From: Adiantum capillus-veneris
Taxonomy: Eukaryota; Streptophyta; Polypodiopsida; Polypodiales; Pteridaceae
Assembly: GCA_014529385.2 (NCBI GenBank)
Contig: CM043950.1
Location: 73,500,435-73,564,434, forward strand
Direction of reading: 5' to 3'
DNA: 64,000 nucleotides
In this document: in pieces, positions 21,482-33,172 of the stretch
Layout of the letters: each line of letters starts with the position of its first letter
Numbering within the stretch: the first letter of the stretch is position 1
The notes under the pieces: generated by a model
Told to the model about the DNA's origin: nothing
Database searches by the model: none
The model's input: only the letters and a program-made list of their open reading frames with translations
Translations under genes and position numbers: made by a program

Positions 21482-22833
21482 ATGGTAGCTAGAAGCTATG
21501 GACCGCTTTTCATAGGAGAAGAGAGCTCTGATGAGTGGATGTCAAATTTCGAGATGTATATGCTATTGTTGCATATGCCGAACGAGGATAGCAAAATGTA
21601 GAATTTTCCTTTGGTGATGCATGGTAGAGCTAAAGCATGGTACGAAGCATTGGAAGGTGAGCTGAAGCAAGCATGGATGGCTCTACGGGCGAGGTTTCTT
21701 CACGATTTTTGCAAGGAGACTTTCCTAGTCCAGATGGATACAAAGCTGAAGGCGCTAAGCAAGATGTAAGTGAAGAATTCAATCTATTTTTGGGTCATTT
21801 TGAAGAGTGTTGGGCAAAGCTAGCGGCAACCATGCAATTGGCTAATGGAGACTACTTCAAGTTAGAAAAGTTCATGGTGTGTCTGCACCCCAAAGTGAGA
21901 GAAAAAGTCAATTTTGAGAGCACATAGAATTACAATGGTGCGGTAGCCATTGCACGGTCGAAGAGAAGAAAGATAAAGAAGAAGATAGAGCAGGGTGTGT
22001 CAGGCTATGAGACGATGACCCATGTTCAACCGCAGAGTCCGAGAGAGGTTGCACACGAAGATAATAATGGAAACCAAGGTGTAGTTGTTGTGCCACAAAA
22101 TTGGGTGCACACGATGCAAGATTTATCCGAGCAAATGCAGGAGTTGCGGCTCAGTGTCATGGATAGAGGACAGCCAAGAGGAGCAAGGAGCAGGGCAAGG
22201 CCACTGCCAGGTAGGTGTTTTAATTGTGGAGAAGAAGGGAACTATGCACTTGATTGTCCTCAACCACAGAGAGAAAGAGGAGGTATGTACCCGCTTTTTG
22301 GTAGAGTTCAAGGTCAAGGACAATACAATGGTCCAAGAGAGCAAGCCGTGGATAATCCTGTGCAACTAGATCCGCAAAATGGTGGTGAGGTTCCAAGAGT
22401 AAACATCATAGGTGTGGATATGCAGGATGTCAAAGTTTTGCTCAATAAAAGGGAAAGAGCTGAGAGAGAGACAGAGATAGAGCGGGAAACCCGAGCTCGC
22501 AAAGGCAAAGAGAAGGTGTACGAAGGTAGAGAGCAGGCCGAGCCTAGCAAAAGAAGGAGGCATTGCAAAATCAAGCAGGCCGATTTCTCGCTAGGGCGTG
22601 GCTATCCTGAGTACAATCTGCTGAGTGATGGTCAAAATCAAAAGGCAAATATTATGTTTGTTCAGCTGTTAGCTTTAAATCTAAAGTTAAGAAGGCACTG
22701 GTCCACAAGTGTTAGCACCAGACTGCCAAGAGCTAAGGGAAATGTGCGAGCAGTGCACAACATGTCTTTGAAGGTAGGTAGCCCCACTGATGTTCTTCTG
22801 CTGGTGGATGCAATTATAGAGAAGAGGATGTAG
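21482..22833 (+). pseudogene. Element D: gag with altered zinc knuckle
   Basis: Gag opens MVARSYGPLFIGEESSDEW, with an early TAG at about 21599, then GRAKAWYEALEGELKQAW and RARFLHDF. It changes frame near 21770 and again near 21930. From 21997 the frame is open to a TAG at 22831-22833. The zinc knuckle reads CFNCGEEGNYALDC: the His of CX2CX4HX4C is Asn, so zinc binding is doubtful. A charged segment (about 22440-22560) follows. Confidence 0.82.
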
Positions 22834-23361
22834 GTACAAGCCCACATAGAGGGTGGAGCACATGTTTGTGTCATGTTGGAAGCAGCTATGAAAGAGACGG
22901 GAGTCAAGGCAGTAGTCATGCCAAATGTGCGCATGAGGATGGCTAACCATACTAAATCCAAGTGTCTAGGTGTGGCGCAGGATGTGAAGGTCAAGGTGAT
23001 GGGCATAGAGTTCCTGATAGACTTTTTTGTGATGAAGGCAGGGGATAATGCTTATCCAATCATTTTGGGTAGGACATGGCTTTTGGCGATAGGAGCAAAG
23101 AAAGATTGGGAGAGCAAAGTGCTCACTTTGCCTGACAAAGAGAAAGACAGACAAGTTGTGCCTGATTTGAAGACCAAAGAGAGCAGTTATCGTCCTATGG
23201 AAGTTAAAGATGAGGGTGACACGACGAGCTTTGAGTACGAGACAGAAACGGGCTATGATGAAGGCTATACTAGCATAGAGAAAGAGGAGAGTGAGGACGA
23301 CATGCTGAAGATAGATGCAGACTTATTCGGGGTTACCATAGATGACTCCCCTCCTAAATAA
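22834..23361 (+). pseudogene. Element D: protease with Glu at the catalytic position
   Basis: Same frame as gag, after one stop. The active-site loop reads HIEGGAHVCVM, where element A has VDGGAQICIM, so the catalytic Asp is Glu (GAG at 22849-22851). The second block PIILGRTWLLAIGAK is intact. An acidic linker (EYETETGYDEGYTSIEKEE) runs to a TAA at 23359-23361. Confidence 0.83.
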
Positions 23362-23367
23362 GAAGGT

Positions 23368-24640
23368 ATGCAGCCTCAAGATCATGGCTTAAGCATAGAG
23401 GAGGTTTCAAGCATGTTGAGTGAAGACATAACCAAGGGTGAAAAGGAAGGCTATGTTCAACTATGTGAGTCATATCCAAATTTGTTTGCAACAGAGTACA
23501 AGTATTTTCCAGGTGCAAAGGGGGTGGAGCAAAACATTGTTCTTAAGAAGGGACATAAGCCTAAAGCAGAGAAGCTGCGAAGACTAGGGGAAATCCAAAA
23601 GGAATCCCTTTGGCAGGAGATCAACAAGCTATTGGATGCAGGTATCATATTTCCTGTGAAAGAGTCAGAGTGGGTCTTGCCAGTGGTCAAAGACCCTAAG
23701 AAGAATGGAAAATGGAGAGTGTGTGTCGACTACAAGCCATTGAATGCCGCGACCAAGAGGAATCACTATCCGTTGCCGTTTCAAGAGGAGATCCTAAACC
23801 AAGTGGTTGGGCATGAAAGATACTCTATTATGGATGGCTTTGTGGGCTACTTTCAGATAGGGATTGCGCTTGAAGACCAATTGAAGACCACATTCATATC
23901 TCCATGGGGCTGCTTCGCTTATCGCACAATGCCATTCAGATTGGTAAATGCATATGCCACCTTCCAAGGTTGGATGAACATGGTATTTGGTCCATACCTG
24001 GGCCGTTTTATAAGGGTCTTCATGGATGATATCGGCTGCTACAGTTCAAGGTTGAAGCACCTATCGAAGCTCCAGTTATGCTTTCAAAGGCTTGATAAAG
24101 AAGGAAGTTAGGTAAACCCCAAGAAGTGCAAGCTAGCATAGCCTGGAGCGCAGTTGTTGGGTCATGTGGTGTCGCAAAATGGTATAGAGGCTAATCCCAA
24201 AAAGGTGAAGGCTTCATTTGTTCATAAGCTGAAATATTTATCACATTTCTTTTGGATGTTGTCACAATATGTGCATCCTCTTCAAAAGAGGGCTCAGCAA
24301 GTGCATATTATGAATGGGATGGGGAAGCTCGGGAGGCTTTTGATAGAGTCAAGCAGATTTGGTGTCAGTTGCCAGCAGTGTGTCCACCCAATCAAGAAGA
24401 CGACTTCTATGTGTATCACGGTGGGCACATTTGCTATTGGAGCGGTTCTACTGCAAAAGGTAGGGAGAAGATACAAACCGATATACTTCGAGAGCAGGGT
24501 GATTAGCCCAGGAGAGGCTACCTACACTGAAGCAGAGCAATGGGTGATGGCTTTGGTCTTCGCTTGTAGGAAGTTCAAAGTCCATTTGATTATGCGTACG
24601 TTTTTTGTTTTGACGGCTAATAATCTATTCCAAAGGTAGT
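23368..24640 (+). pseudogene. Element D: reverse transcriptase and first RNase H
   Basis: RT in the same frame as protease: KNGKWRVCVDYKPLN, NHYPLPFQEEIL, GYFQIGIALEDQ and the catalytic FMDDIGCYSS. A TAG at 24109-24111 follows. The next segment (LLGHVVSQNGIEANPKK) has an internal deletion, and the RNase H (AIGAVLLQKVG, PIYFESRVISPGE, TYTEAEQWVMAL) stops at about 24639. The closest relative in this window is element A. Confidence 0.88.
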
Positions 24641-24659
24641 GCTACATTTGAAGCCAAGA

Positions 24660-24942
24660 AGGAGGATTATGAAGTGGGTGTTGGAGCTACAAGAGTTCGA
24701 ATTTGAGTTTAAGGTAGATCAAACAAGTCGGTCTCACCTGCCATACGTTCTTTTCAGCAACAGCAAGGCCTTCAATCCTCTGGCCTATCAAAGAGTTGTG
24801 TGAGATGAAGCTAAGGAAGAACCCGACTTGGAGGATGCTTTTACTATGTGGTTCGACAGAGCATATCGAAGGGTAGTACAGAAGGCAGGAGGAGAAATGG
24901 TGATGCACGATCCACATGGAAAAGCTATATTTTCAAAGGCGT
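24660..24942 (+). pseudogene. Element D: second RNase H, first part
   Basis: Contains MKWVLELQEFEFEFKV, then FTMWFDRAYRRVVQKAGG and a beta-strand segment to FSKAL. It breaks off at solo LTR E and resumes at about 26947 with the NNNEAEYLTLHLGL motif. Confidence 0.8.
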
Positions 24943-26946
24943 TGGAGAGGGGGAATAGGGAACACACCTAGCACAAAAATTATTTGCCTCTCTATAGCCC
25001 AGGGATTCCACAGGACCCCTAACCTCTCAAATAACACCTTCAAATTGGCCTCCAAATTGGATAATTTGCACTAATCACTCCACTTTAGCATACAAAACAA
25101 CTACCTCACACCTTGCAAAAACACCCACGGCACAAATGCACCCACACTGCTCAACTCACCCTTTCCGACTCACAAAACACTCCTAATCTGCCCTCTCAGT
25201 AGCACTTTTCGAGCTGCAGGCAAACCCTCTGCAAGCAATGGCCAACACACGAAGAGCGAGAGAAAAGGAGGGGATGGGGAGAAGCAACACAAGAGATTGG
25301 GGTAAAACGAGTGGTATTATTGCATAGGGAGTAGTACAATCAATGTATGCAGCTTCAATGGCTAGCTTAACACACAAGCTTCATGCTTCCCCTCACACAC
25401 ACAGGCAAGGAAGCCACCTGGTCCAAAGACCCTCAAATTTTCACATTTACAACCTTTTATAGGGATGTGCCTAGGAATCCCAAAAAAGAAAAATGGGGTG
25501 AGCTTCCATGTCGTGCACTTCATTTGAAGCTCTATTTAGAATTGGTTTGCATTGCCACCACTTGGCATATGTTATTTTTGGACACACTTGCATGCTACAC
25601 TTCTTGTCCACTTGATTCGGCCACCCGGTCTTCCTCCTCTTGGCCTTTGAGTGCCCTTAGCCATGATATTTAACTACCCTTGCCGGCACCTTCTTTGCAG
25701 TGGGACCCCTCCGTTGTCGAGGCAATAGCGATGTCGCTATTTGGGGGGGCCTTCTCCTCAAAATTATTTTGCCCTTTGCGGCGGGGGCACACCCTCTTAC
25801 TGCCTACCACGTCATCATCGAACTGCCACCCATGTAGCTGCCTGCGGGCGTGCCACTTCCCTTCACCACCGACTCACGCCAAAACCGCCACCATGTCCGC
25901 CACTGCAACGCCCAGCGCTCGCGCACCATAGCCATGGGAGGATAGCTCCCCTCTCTCTCCCCTTGTATGCTAATGAGGAGCCACACTCCGCTATATGTAC
26001 CGCGACATCCTTTGTGTTGACTGTGCGTGTGGGATAAGTACTGGCCACGTGGCAGCTTCACAGAGCTCCTGCCTCAAGGCCTTCAAAAACAAAAAAACCC
26101 CATTATTTTTTTGAAAATAACCTTTTGTCTTCCCCCAACTTTTCCTGCTTGCCAACTGACCCCTGATGGACCATTTGCAGAGCTGTCAAACCCGGGAAAA
26201 ACCTCATTGAATCAACTCCAACTTTTCCTCACTTCATGACTCTCCTAGCCCTCCAATCGAGGCCGCCAAAACCCGTTCAAATCATCTGCCACATCAACTC
26301 CAGACAAAGACACCTAATATTCCGACTTCCATAACTTCTTGCTCCGGACTCTGTTTGGCATGCAGTCACTTCCAGTTAGCTCCTTATGATGCATACCTTG
26401 CTGTAGAACTTCCTCGATGCTCAAAAGATGCCAGATAGCACATTCTTCAATGCGGCCAAGTGGGCTCAGACTCGGCCCCCAGAAAAACTTCAAATGATCA
26501 TATCTTGCAAACCATGGCTCCGATCCGCAATCCGAAAAGATGGGTAGGCTCCATGAATTGAGCTCTACACATTTATACCTTGATTTACAGTTGGATAACC
26601 TGTACCCAGTTTCCCTGTCCGGCGAGAATGTGCAAACCATTAAAACTTCAACCTTCAATAACTTGGGCTCCGTAGCTCAGTTTGATGAGCCGTCTAGACC
26701 TGCTCCTTCAGCACTTCAAACCCTTCATTCTTGGACCCAAAGTCTGCACTTTTCATATCCTTCACTTGCTACCCCAATTAGACCCTTATGGAGCCTTCCA
26801 TGGCCTATAAGCCGCATCATGCATACACTTCCGCTCCTACCTATCATCCCATGGTTTTCCTGGCTGCTCCATCCCTTTTCCATGCTTCTGTTTGCCTACA
26901 TATGTCTGCCCATGCCACCTTCTACAGTCGACACACTTTGGCTGCA
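24943..26946 (-). mobile_element. Solo LTR E (D-related family, reverse orientation)
   Basis: 2.0 kb between two halves of the D second RNase H. On the minus strand it ends TGTTCCCTATTCCCCCTCTCCA-like, as the D LTR does (shared CCCCCTCTCCA end). It also shares with D the GAGCTCTGTGAAGCTGCCACGTGG region and the AATAGCGACATCGCTATT hairpin. No internal coding region is present, so it is a solo LTR left by LTR-LTR recombination. No clean target duplication was found. Its short ORFs are not supported. Confidence 0.8.
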
Positions 26947-27219
26947 CCAGTGTATGATGTAGAGGATGTCCACAATAATAATGAGGCGGAGTATCTCACT
27001 CTACATTTGGGTCTTAAGGAGTGTATAGAGTTTGGCATTTCAAGGTTGATAGTGAAGGGAGATGCATTGCTAGGCCAATGGCAGGTAAAGCACGATCCTT
27101 TGAAGCATTGGTTCTTTTCTATCAAAAGGATGTTGAAGTCTTTTGAGGAGGTCCAATTCAAGCATGTGAGAAGAGAGTAGAATCAAGAGGCGGATCAGTT
27201 AGCTAGCAACAGAGTATAG
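26947..27219 (+). pseudogene. Element D: second RNase H, second part
   Basis: NNNEAEYLTLHLGLKECIE (catalytic Glu), LIVKGDALLGQWQ (catalytic Asp) and, after a stop at about 27178, NQEADQLASNRV (last Asp). The order and motifs match residues 110-200 of the element A protein. Confidence 0.85.
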
Positions 27220-28395
27220 GTGCATGTTGCAGGTCTATATGTGGCCCTAGCCACTTACACAGGTAGGGAGACTCTTAAGGAGATTAAAGGTTTTTTTAGT
27301 ATAGGGCAGTGTTCAGAGGGTTTGTCCAAGCTACAAAAGAGAAGAGTGGTGCAAAAGGCCCGCAAATTCACACTTGTAGGTGAGGATCTTATGAACTATG
27401 GGCGTGACGGAGTGCTTAGAAGGGTGATGTACAAAGAGGAGATAGGAATGGTGTTGGAGCAATGCCACAAAGAAAGTGGGCATCAGGGCAAAGACCAGGT
27501 TCTGTTTTGAGTACTTAGAGTAGGTTTTTGGTGGCCTTGCATTGTGAAGGACGTACATTACTGGTGCAAAACGTGTCACGAGTGTCAGACTATAGGTGAA
27601 AGACGACTGGTAGCAAAATCACAGGGCACCATCATCGCACAAAGTGCTTTCGAGAATTGGGGCCTGGATGCCCTAGGCCCTCTCCCAAAGTCTACAAGCG
27701 GTAAGAAGTACGTGGTGGTAGCCATTGACTACCTTACAACGTGGTTCGAGGCTAAAGCAGTGAAAGAAGTAAACACTAATGTGGTGGCTGAGTTTGTGTT
27801 TGATAACATATGTTTCCGTTTTGGTGTTCCGTGGGTGTTAGTTTCTGATAGGGGTCAGGGGTTTAGAAGAAAGCTCATGAGTGTATTAGTGGAGAAGTTA
27901 AAGATGCAGCATTGGTTTTCCTCATCCTATCACCCCCAATGCAATGGTCTAGTCGAAAGTGCTAATGGTCAAATTGTCAAGATGTTAACAAAGTACGTGT
28001 ATAAGCAGGAAGCTGAGTGGGAAGAAAACCTTGAGAAGTGTCATTGGGCATATAGAACATCTTATAAGGTGGCTACAAACTTCACTCCATTCGAGCTAGT
28101 CTATGGTAGAGGCTGTGTTGCGAGTGCATGCATAGCTAGGTGCTTTGAAGGGTATGTGGCGTGTCAATGCCACCCAACAAGGAGTTCTACAGGATCGAAT
28201 AGCTGGTTTGGAGGCTTTGCAGATGCATAGAGAGGCAGCGGCGGCAGACTACTATGTGAAGTAGAGGGAGAAGCGGGTTGCCAAGTTCAATCAGAACCTG
28301 TCGGACAAGAAGATAGAGGAGGGAGACCTAGTCATGCAGTATGAAAGCTACGTGGATTTCACATTCCAGAAGAAGTTCAAGAAGAAATGGACGGG
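27220..28395 (+). pseudogene. Element D: integrase, truncated at its C-terminus
   Basis: Zinc site split by a stop (HKESGHQGKDQVL and WCKTCHECQ). The core has GLDALGP (first Asp), VSDRGQGF (second Asp; SDNG changed to SDRG) and NGLVESANG (Glu). A frameshift near 28120 is followed by the tail up to a KKKWTGP-like end, which passes directly into LTR sequence at about 28395. The end of integrase, the polypurine tract and the first part of the 3' LTR are gone. Confidence 0.85.
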
Positions 28396-30465
28396 TCCAA
28401 ACGGCTCGTCAAACGAAGCCCCAGTGCTCTAAGATATTGCAGTTTAAAGGAAGAGTGTGTAGCTGATCCCCGACTGACAGGGCAGTTGGGGACAGGTGGC
28501 CCAGGATCATGTTAGTATATACATTATTAGTGCTTGAGTTACGGAGCACGCCTGTCTTTTTGGAATGCAAATCAAAGCTCTGGATAGCAAGTTAAGGTTA
28601 GTTGAATTTTTTCCGGGGGCCGGGTCTGAGCTCACTTGATCGCATCGATAGATGTGCCATCTGACATCTTTTGGGTCTCACCAAAGTTTTTGGTGAGGGT
28701 GTGCACTGTGTGGAGCTAGTCGTAGTCGACAGCATGTGAATCTCAAGTCCGAGCGGGGAGAAGTGATCAATCAAAATTGGCAATGGATAGTGCAAGCGCA
28801 GCTGTAGATAATTTTCCCATTTTTGGCCGCCTCAAATAGCAAGCTCAGAAAAGTCCGAAAATAATGGCGTATGCACGGCCTGGGGCTGACCTAATTAGGA
28901 TCTGATCCCGCTTGACAATATGAAATTCTGACTATATCGCAGATTATAGAGACCGGGTGAAGAGAGGCAGAAAAGGGTTTTTATTTAATGGAAGTGGTGA
29001 TTTTTTTGTATAAAAAAAATCCTTGGAGGCCGTTGGAGGGGGGGGAGCACAGAGCTGCCACGTGGCGTAGGAATGCTCCCACATGTGATGAAAAGCAAGA
29101 GACGCCGGGCTATATCACCTGGGCCATGAGCCCCCAAATGAATACACAAGAGAGAGAGAGAGAGGGAAGCTCTCCCTCTCGTTTGCCATGGCGCCAGCGT
29201 AGAGGGCGATGCGCAGGGCGGAAACACGGTGTTTTTGGGCCGAGCGGAGTGGCACACTAGCGTGCGCTCGCAGGTGAGTGGAGATCGACGATTGGGCGGT
29301 GATGACATGGAAAGGCCACCGAAGAGGGGGTCGTTCCCGAGGGACATATGCCCTCCTTTTTGAAGGAAAGATGGAGAAGGCATTAGCGACATTGCTAATG
29401 CCCCCCTCCTCAGTGCATAGTTAAGGGGTGCTTCCCGCTGAGTTGAGGAGAGGCCCGAAGTCGGCCGGGGAATCAGGTGCAAAAGAGGAGGGTCCCATGC
29501 CACGGGCAGTAGGAAAAGAGAAAGGAGGGGAGTGAGCCAAGAGGCCGCCAAGTGGGCAAAGCAAAATCAAGGGCAAAGTGAAGGCCAAATGGACCAAAAA
29601 GCAAGGGCCAGCATGAGACAAGCCAAGGCAAGAGCAAAGGTAAGGCTGGGCCAAGTGAAAAGAGGGAGCAAAGGAGGAGTCGGATAAAGAGAGGGAGAGA
29701 GTCAAATTCAAGCCAATAGAGCAGTGCAAGGTTGAGGCCACAAAGGGGTAAAAAAATGAAAGATAAAAATTAAAAAATGGAAAAAGCAAAGGGGCAATAA
29801 CGACATCTCTAATGCCCCCCCCCCCCCCCCCAAAGAGAAAAAGAGAACAGATAGAGCAAGGCGGTGCCCCCTTTCCCAAAAAATGCCAGCTCAAGGTGCC
29901 AAGGGGACCAAATAAAATGTAAATTCCCAAATTAAAGGCCCTCCTATAAAAGTCAAAAATGGATCAAATGAAGGGGCCTTTTTCTTGGCTTTTTGTATGT
30001 CGTTTGAAGCCTGCAAAGTGGAGTTGTCTAGCAAGCTAGCCCCTTTGTAAATTTTTCTTGAAAATGACCATGTTGATGGTATTGCAAGCCCGTGTATATT
30101 TTTTTTGAAGTCCAATCAAGCCACAATTACCTCACGTGCTGCTGTTTCCCATTCCCCCCTTCTCCTCGGTGCTGGTTGTGTGGATGTGTGTGCCCCCCCG
30201 GACCAATGGTGTTTTGTGTGAGGGAGTGACACTGAGTGGCTGTGTGTGTGTGTGTAAGGGTGGAGACAGGCAATGGTAGTAGGAGTGCCTTCTGTGGTGG
30301 ATTTGTGGAGTGTGTGAGTAGTGGCAATTGAGCAAGTGGTGGTGTGCTAGTGAAAAGTGTTTCTTTGAAGGTGTTTTTCGAGAGGATAGGGGTGTTGTGG
30401 ATACCCTGAGCTATAGAGAGGCCTTTGTGTTGGTGTCGGGAGTGTTCCCCCATTCCCCCTGTCCA
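28396..30465 (+). repeat. Element D 3' LTR (5' truncated)
   Basis: Matches 19311-21403 and ends CCCCCTGTCCA at 30465. It lacks about 130 bp at its start. It keeps the GA run (about 29149-29164), the hairpin modules (29380-29401 and 29793-29813) and the C-tract. Short reverse ORFs are shared with the 5' LTR and not supported as genes. Confidence 0.88.
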
Positions 30466-31052
30466 ATGTGTCAAAGCCTTGAAGAAGGGGGCCAACTTGT
30501 AGATGTCGACCGAGGGGCCTAAACCCTAAGAAGCACAAGTTACAGAAGAAGAAGTCCTAGTAACTTATGGGGATCCCATTCGATGGGGCTTCAAGTGGCA
30601 GATTTTCAAAAATCACGCTAGCCAATGACGTGGCATGCTGTACTGATTTCCGAATTTTGTGTTGGCTGATGACATGGCAGGCTGTACGGATTGCGTGATT
30701 TACAGTGGCAGCTTTTGGCATTTCTTTTTGGACCAAAAGCGTTTGAGTTTTGAAGGCTTTTCAGTGTAACTGCTTTTCAGGCCAAGGGACTTTAAATATG
30801 AGGTTAGGGCTCGTTCTATGGCATGCTTCCTGGAGAAGATGCAGAGTCTTGAGTATCGGCTTGTACTGTGTTGATGCAATATAGAGAAATACCAAAAAGG
30901 GGGCCAAGGTTTGGGGCCAATACTCTCTGGGGTGGAATTCTGCCACTCCGTGTCGCATGTCATTTCTCTCTCTCAATTCAGTTGTTATTGAAGTGCTAAA
31001 AGAATGTTCAGTCTGTTCTTTTCTGTTGGCACGTGGTTCCCGTCTTGTGACA
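30466..31052 (+). repeat. Element C 3' LTR, right part with TATA-like box
   Basis: Continues the LTR broken at 19180. It contains TTTAAATATGAGG (30791-30803), a plausible TATA box, and ends CTTGTGACA as the 5' LTR does at 17441. This copy shows the empty sites of elements A (near 30770) and B (near 30882). Confidence 0.85.
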
Positions 31053-31059
31053 ACGGAGG

Positions 31060-31983
31060 CAATCTATCCATGCTGAAACCATATAACTCAAACCATGACG
31101 TCATCTACCCATACTAGCATGTTGTAACCACCTAAAGTGTTAGTTGTCGGGATGAATCGAGGGCTAAAAAATACATATCTGTCTCTAGGGAGGTTCCATA
31201 CACCATGCATGAAGAATACTGATCTAGTAAGTGCCTCGACCATGAGAGGGGGGGTTGTTAGGTTTCCTCAAATAACCTCATGTCGAACTCAGCCCAAATC
31301 ATTAAAGAGATCATAGAGACTACAAGCTTCTCCATACACCTCGATCCATCAGTGCTACCAGATTTGCAATGGTGGTCCACTAAGGGCCCCCATATTTGAC
31401 TCCGTAAAGCATAGTTTAAGCCACTAGAGTACCAAAAATCAAGAGCTTTGTTCAAGGTTCCTGAAACTGAACTTGCCAAAACATCTATCCTCCTAAGGTT
31501 GCATAAGATCTCGTTAGTCTAGTCTCTGCTGCTCTCCTTAATGAAAACACCGATCCACTAAGGACTACCCCAGTGCATATTACTCCGAATACTGACCTGT
31601 ATAGAGTCATGATCCACCAAATCAACTCTGTGGGTACTTCTATCTCTTGCAGTCTGCGCATCAATCTTGCTCTAGGCATTGTATCGAAGGCTTTGTAGAA
31701 ATCCACAAGGCAACAATAGAACTATCTCCCATATAATATCCCATCCTCAACAATGGCTCCAAGTGTCAGGATATGATTAAGAGTAGAAAAAATTCTCCTC
31801 AAACCCGTACACCATCTCTCTGTCCATCTACTCAACTGCTACTCAAGGATGGATGCCTTCAACCATGCTAATGTGTGTCCAATCATGATAGTGCGGTGGC
31901 TCCCAGGTTCCATGGGGTCTTTTGAATTAAAGATAGGTATCAGGTAGATCCTCACACATGGTATGGTTGAACATCACTGCTAG
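31060..31983 (-). pseudogene. LINE reverse transcriptase, C-terminal part
   Basis: Non-LTR retrotransposon RT. On the minus strand, motifs in several frames include IMIGHTLAWLKASILE, NHILTLGAIVEDG, the catalytic-region DFYKAFDTMPRARLMRRL, and downstream IWAEFDMRLFEET with the C-terminal domain. Frameshifts and stops break it. It continues upstream at 41736, on the far side of element F. Confidence 0.82.
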
Positions 31984-32580
31984 TGTAGCAGGGCTAAAGT
32001 GTGATTGGCGTGGACAAACAATTAGTCATAGTTGGCTAGGTTTCACATAACATGGACTCTCTTGTCGATCGATGACACGTGGCAGGGATATGGCGGTGGT
32101 CTAGTGGAGACCGTGGCCAATGTACCACCACCATAGTTCAGAGATATGCTTAGCTGGAATAGATATTGATGAGATGTTGCTGGTTCTCTATGGTTGTATA
32201 TATCCACAGCTTTTTGGGGTTTTTGTTTACCTGTGGTATTGTTTTAGGTCCAGCCTTGAGTTTTGACTCTAGAGTTTTGCATGCCACTGTCACTCTCCTT
32301 GCACATTGGAGCGTTGACACCCCCATTGTACCTTGCGTCTTGAGCTTAGAGTTTTGTGTGCTGCCTGCCAGAGTTGTATGGTTCTTTGAGCTTCTTGAGT
32401 TCCATAGATTTGAGTGTGCAATTGTGTTTTCTTTTGTGTCGTATTGCGTTTTGAGTCATATTTCGCTCATGTGTTTGTGTCATAATCCTATGTGATGTTT
32501 CTTCTATTGGAGTGAGGTTTCATGCATACTGTAGTGAGGAACACCCACTCTAGAGAGCACGAAACCTTTTCCTCGCTACA
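31984..32580 (+). repeat. Element F 5' LTR
   Basis: 597 bp matching 41223-41735. It ends CCTTTTCCTCGCTACA. The short ORF 32166-32495 lies entirely inside it and is not supported. Confidence 0.87.
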
Positions 32581-33172
32581 GGTGCCCTCATTTTTGGCAC
32601 GCCTGGTGGGACCTCAACTAAAGCTTCACTCCACTGTGCCTAGTGGTCAAGAAGCTAGCCCGCTTAAGCTCTCCCCTATGTTGGTCTAGCTTGGTCTGTC
32701 CAGCTCAATAATAAACCGGCAAGTCTAGTCACTGGTCTTGGCTCGTCTTGGGTCTAAGTCTCTTGTCCAGGTCTAGTCCCCTCTCATCTAGGTCTAGCCA
32801 GTGTAGGCTGGCTCTAGTCCTCTCTCCTCCAGGTCTAGCCAAAGTAGACTCGGTCTAGTCCTCTCTCGTCGAGGAGGTCCAGTCACTCTAGTCCAGGAGT
32901 TCTAGTCACCTGCCCTGGTCTAGTGGAGTCTGTGCAGTAAGTGAAGGTCTTCGTGCTCAAGGCCTCTTTGGTGGGCTTGTGGTTACTGCATGAAACATAC
33001 AAGGCAATCAAAAGAGAAATAGAGCCCACTACTAAGTCCCTTGAAGTACTACCATAGTAAGAGTCAACCCTTCATGTCAAGCAGAAGTTCACCAGCCCCA
33101 TGACCACTACTTTCTCCCTCAACCAATTCAACACTTCCCCAATCCCCCCCATCAATAAACTTATCACCCACT
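32581..33172 (+). other. Element F leader with GGTCTAG repeats
   Basis: A segment TTTTTGGCACGCCTGGTGG (about 32593-32611) resembles the primer-site leader of plant gypsy elements. From about 32685 to 32935, around 11 copies of a GGTCTAGTC-like word occur at irregular short spacing. No coding signal is visible before the gag start. Confidence 0.6.

Larger units (their letters stand above)
19181..30465 (+). mobile_element. Ty3/gypsy element D (Tat-like), nested in the C 3' LTR
   Basis: LTRs at about 19181-21403 and 28396-30465 enclose gag, protease, RT, RNase H, second RNase H and integrase on the plus strand. Probable target duplication: ATGTA (19176-19180) against ATGTG (30466-30470), with one mismatch. 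The 3' end of pol and the start of the 3' LTR are deleted at about 28395. Solo LTR E splits the second RNase H. Confidence 0.85.
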
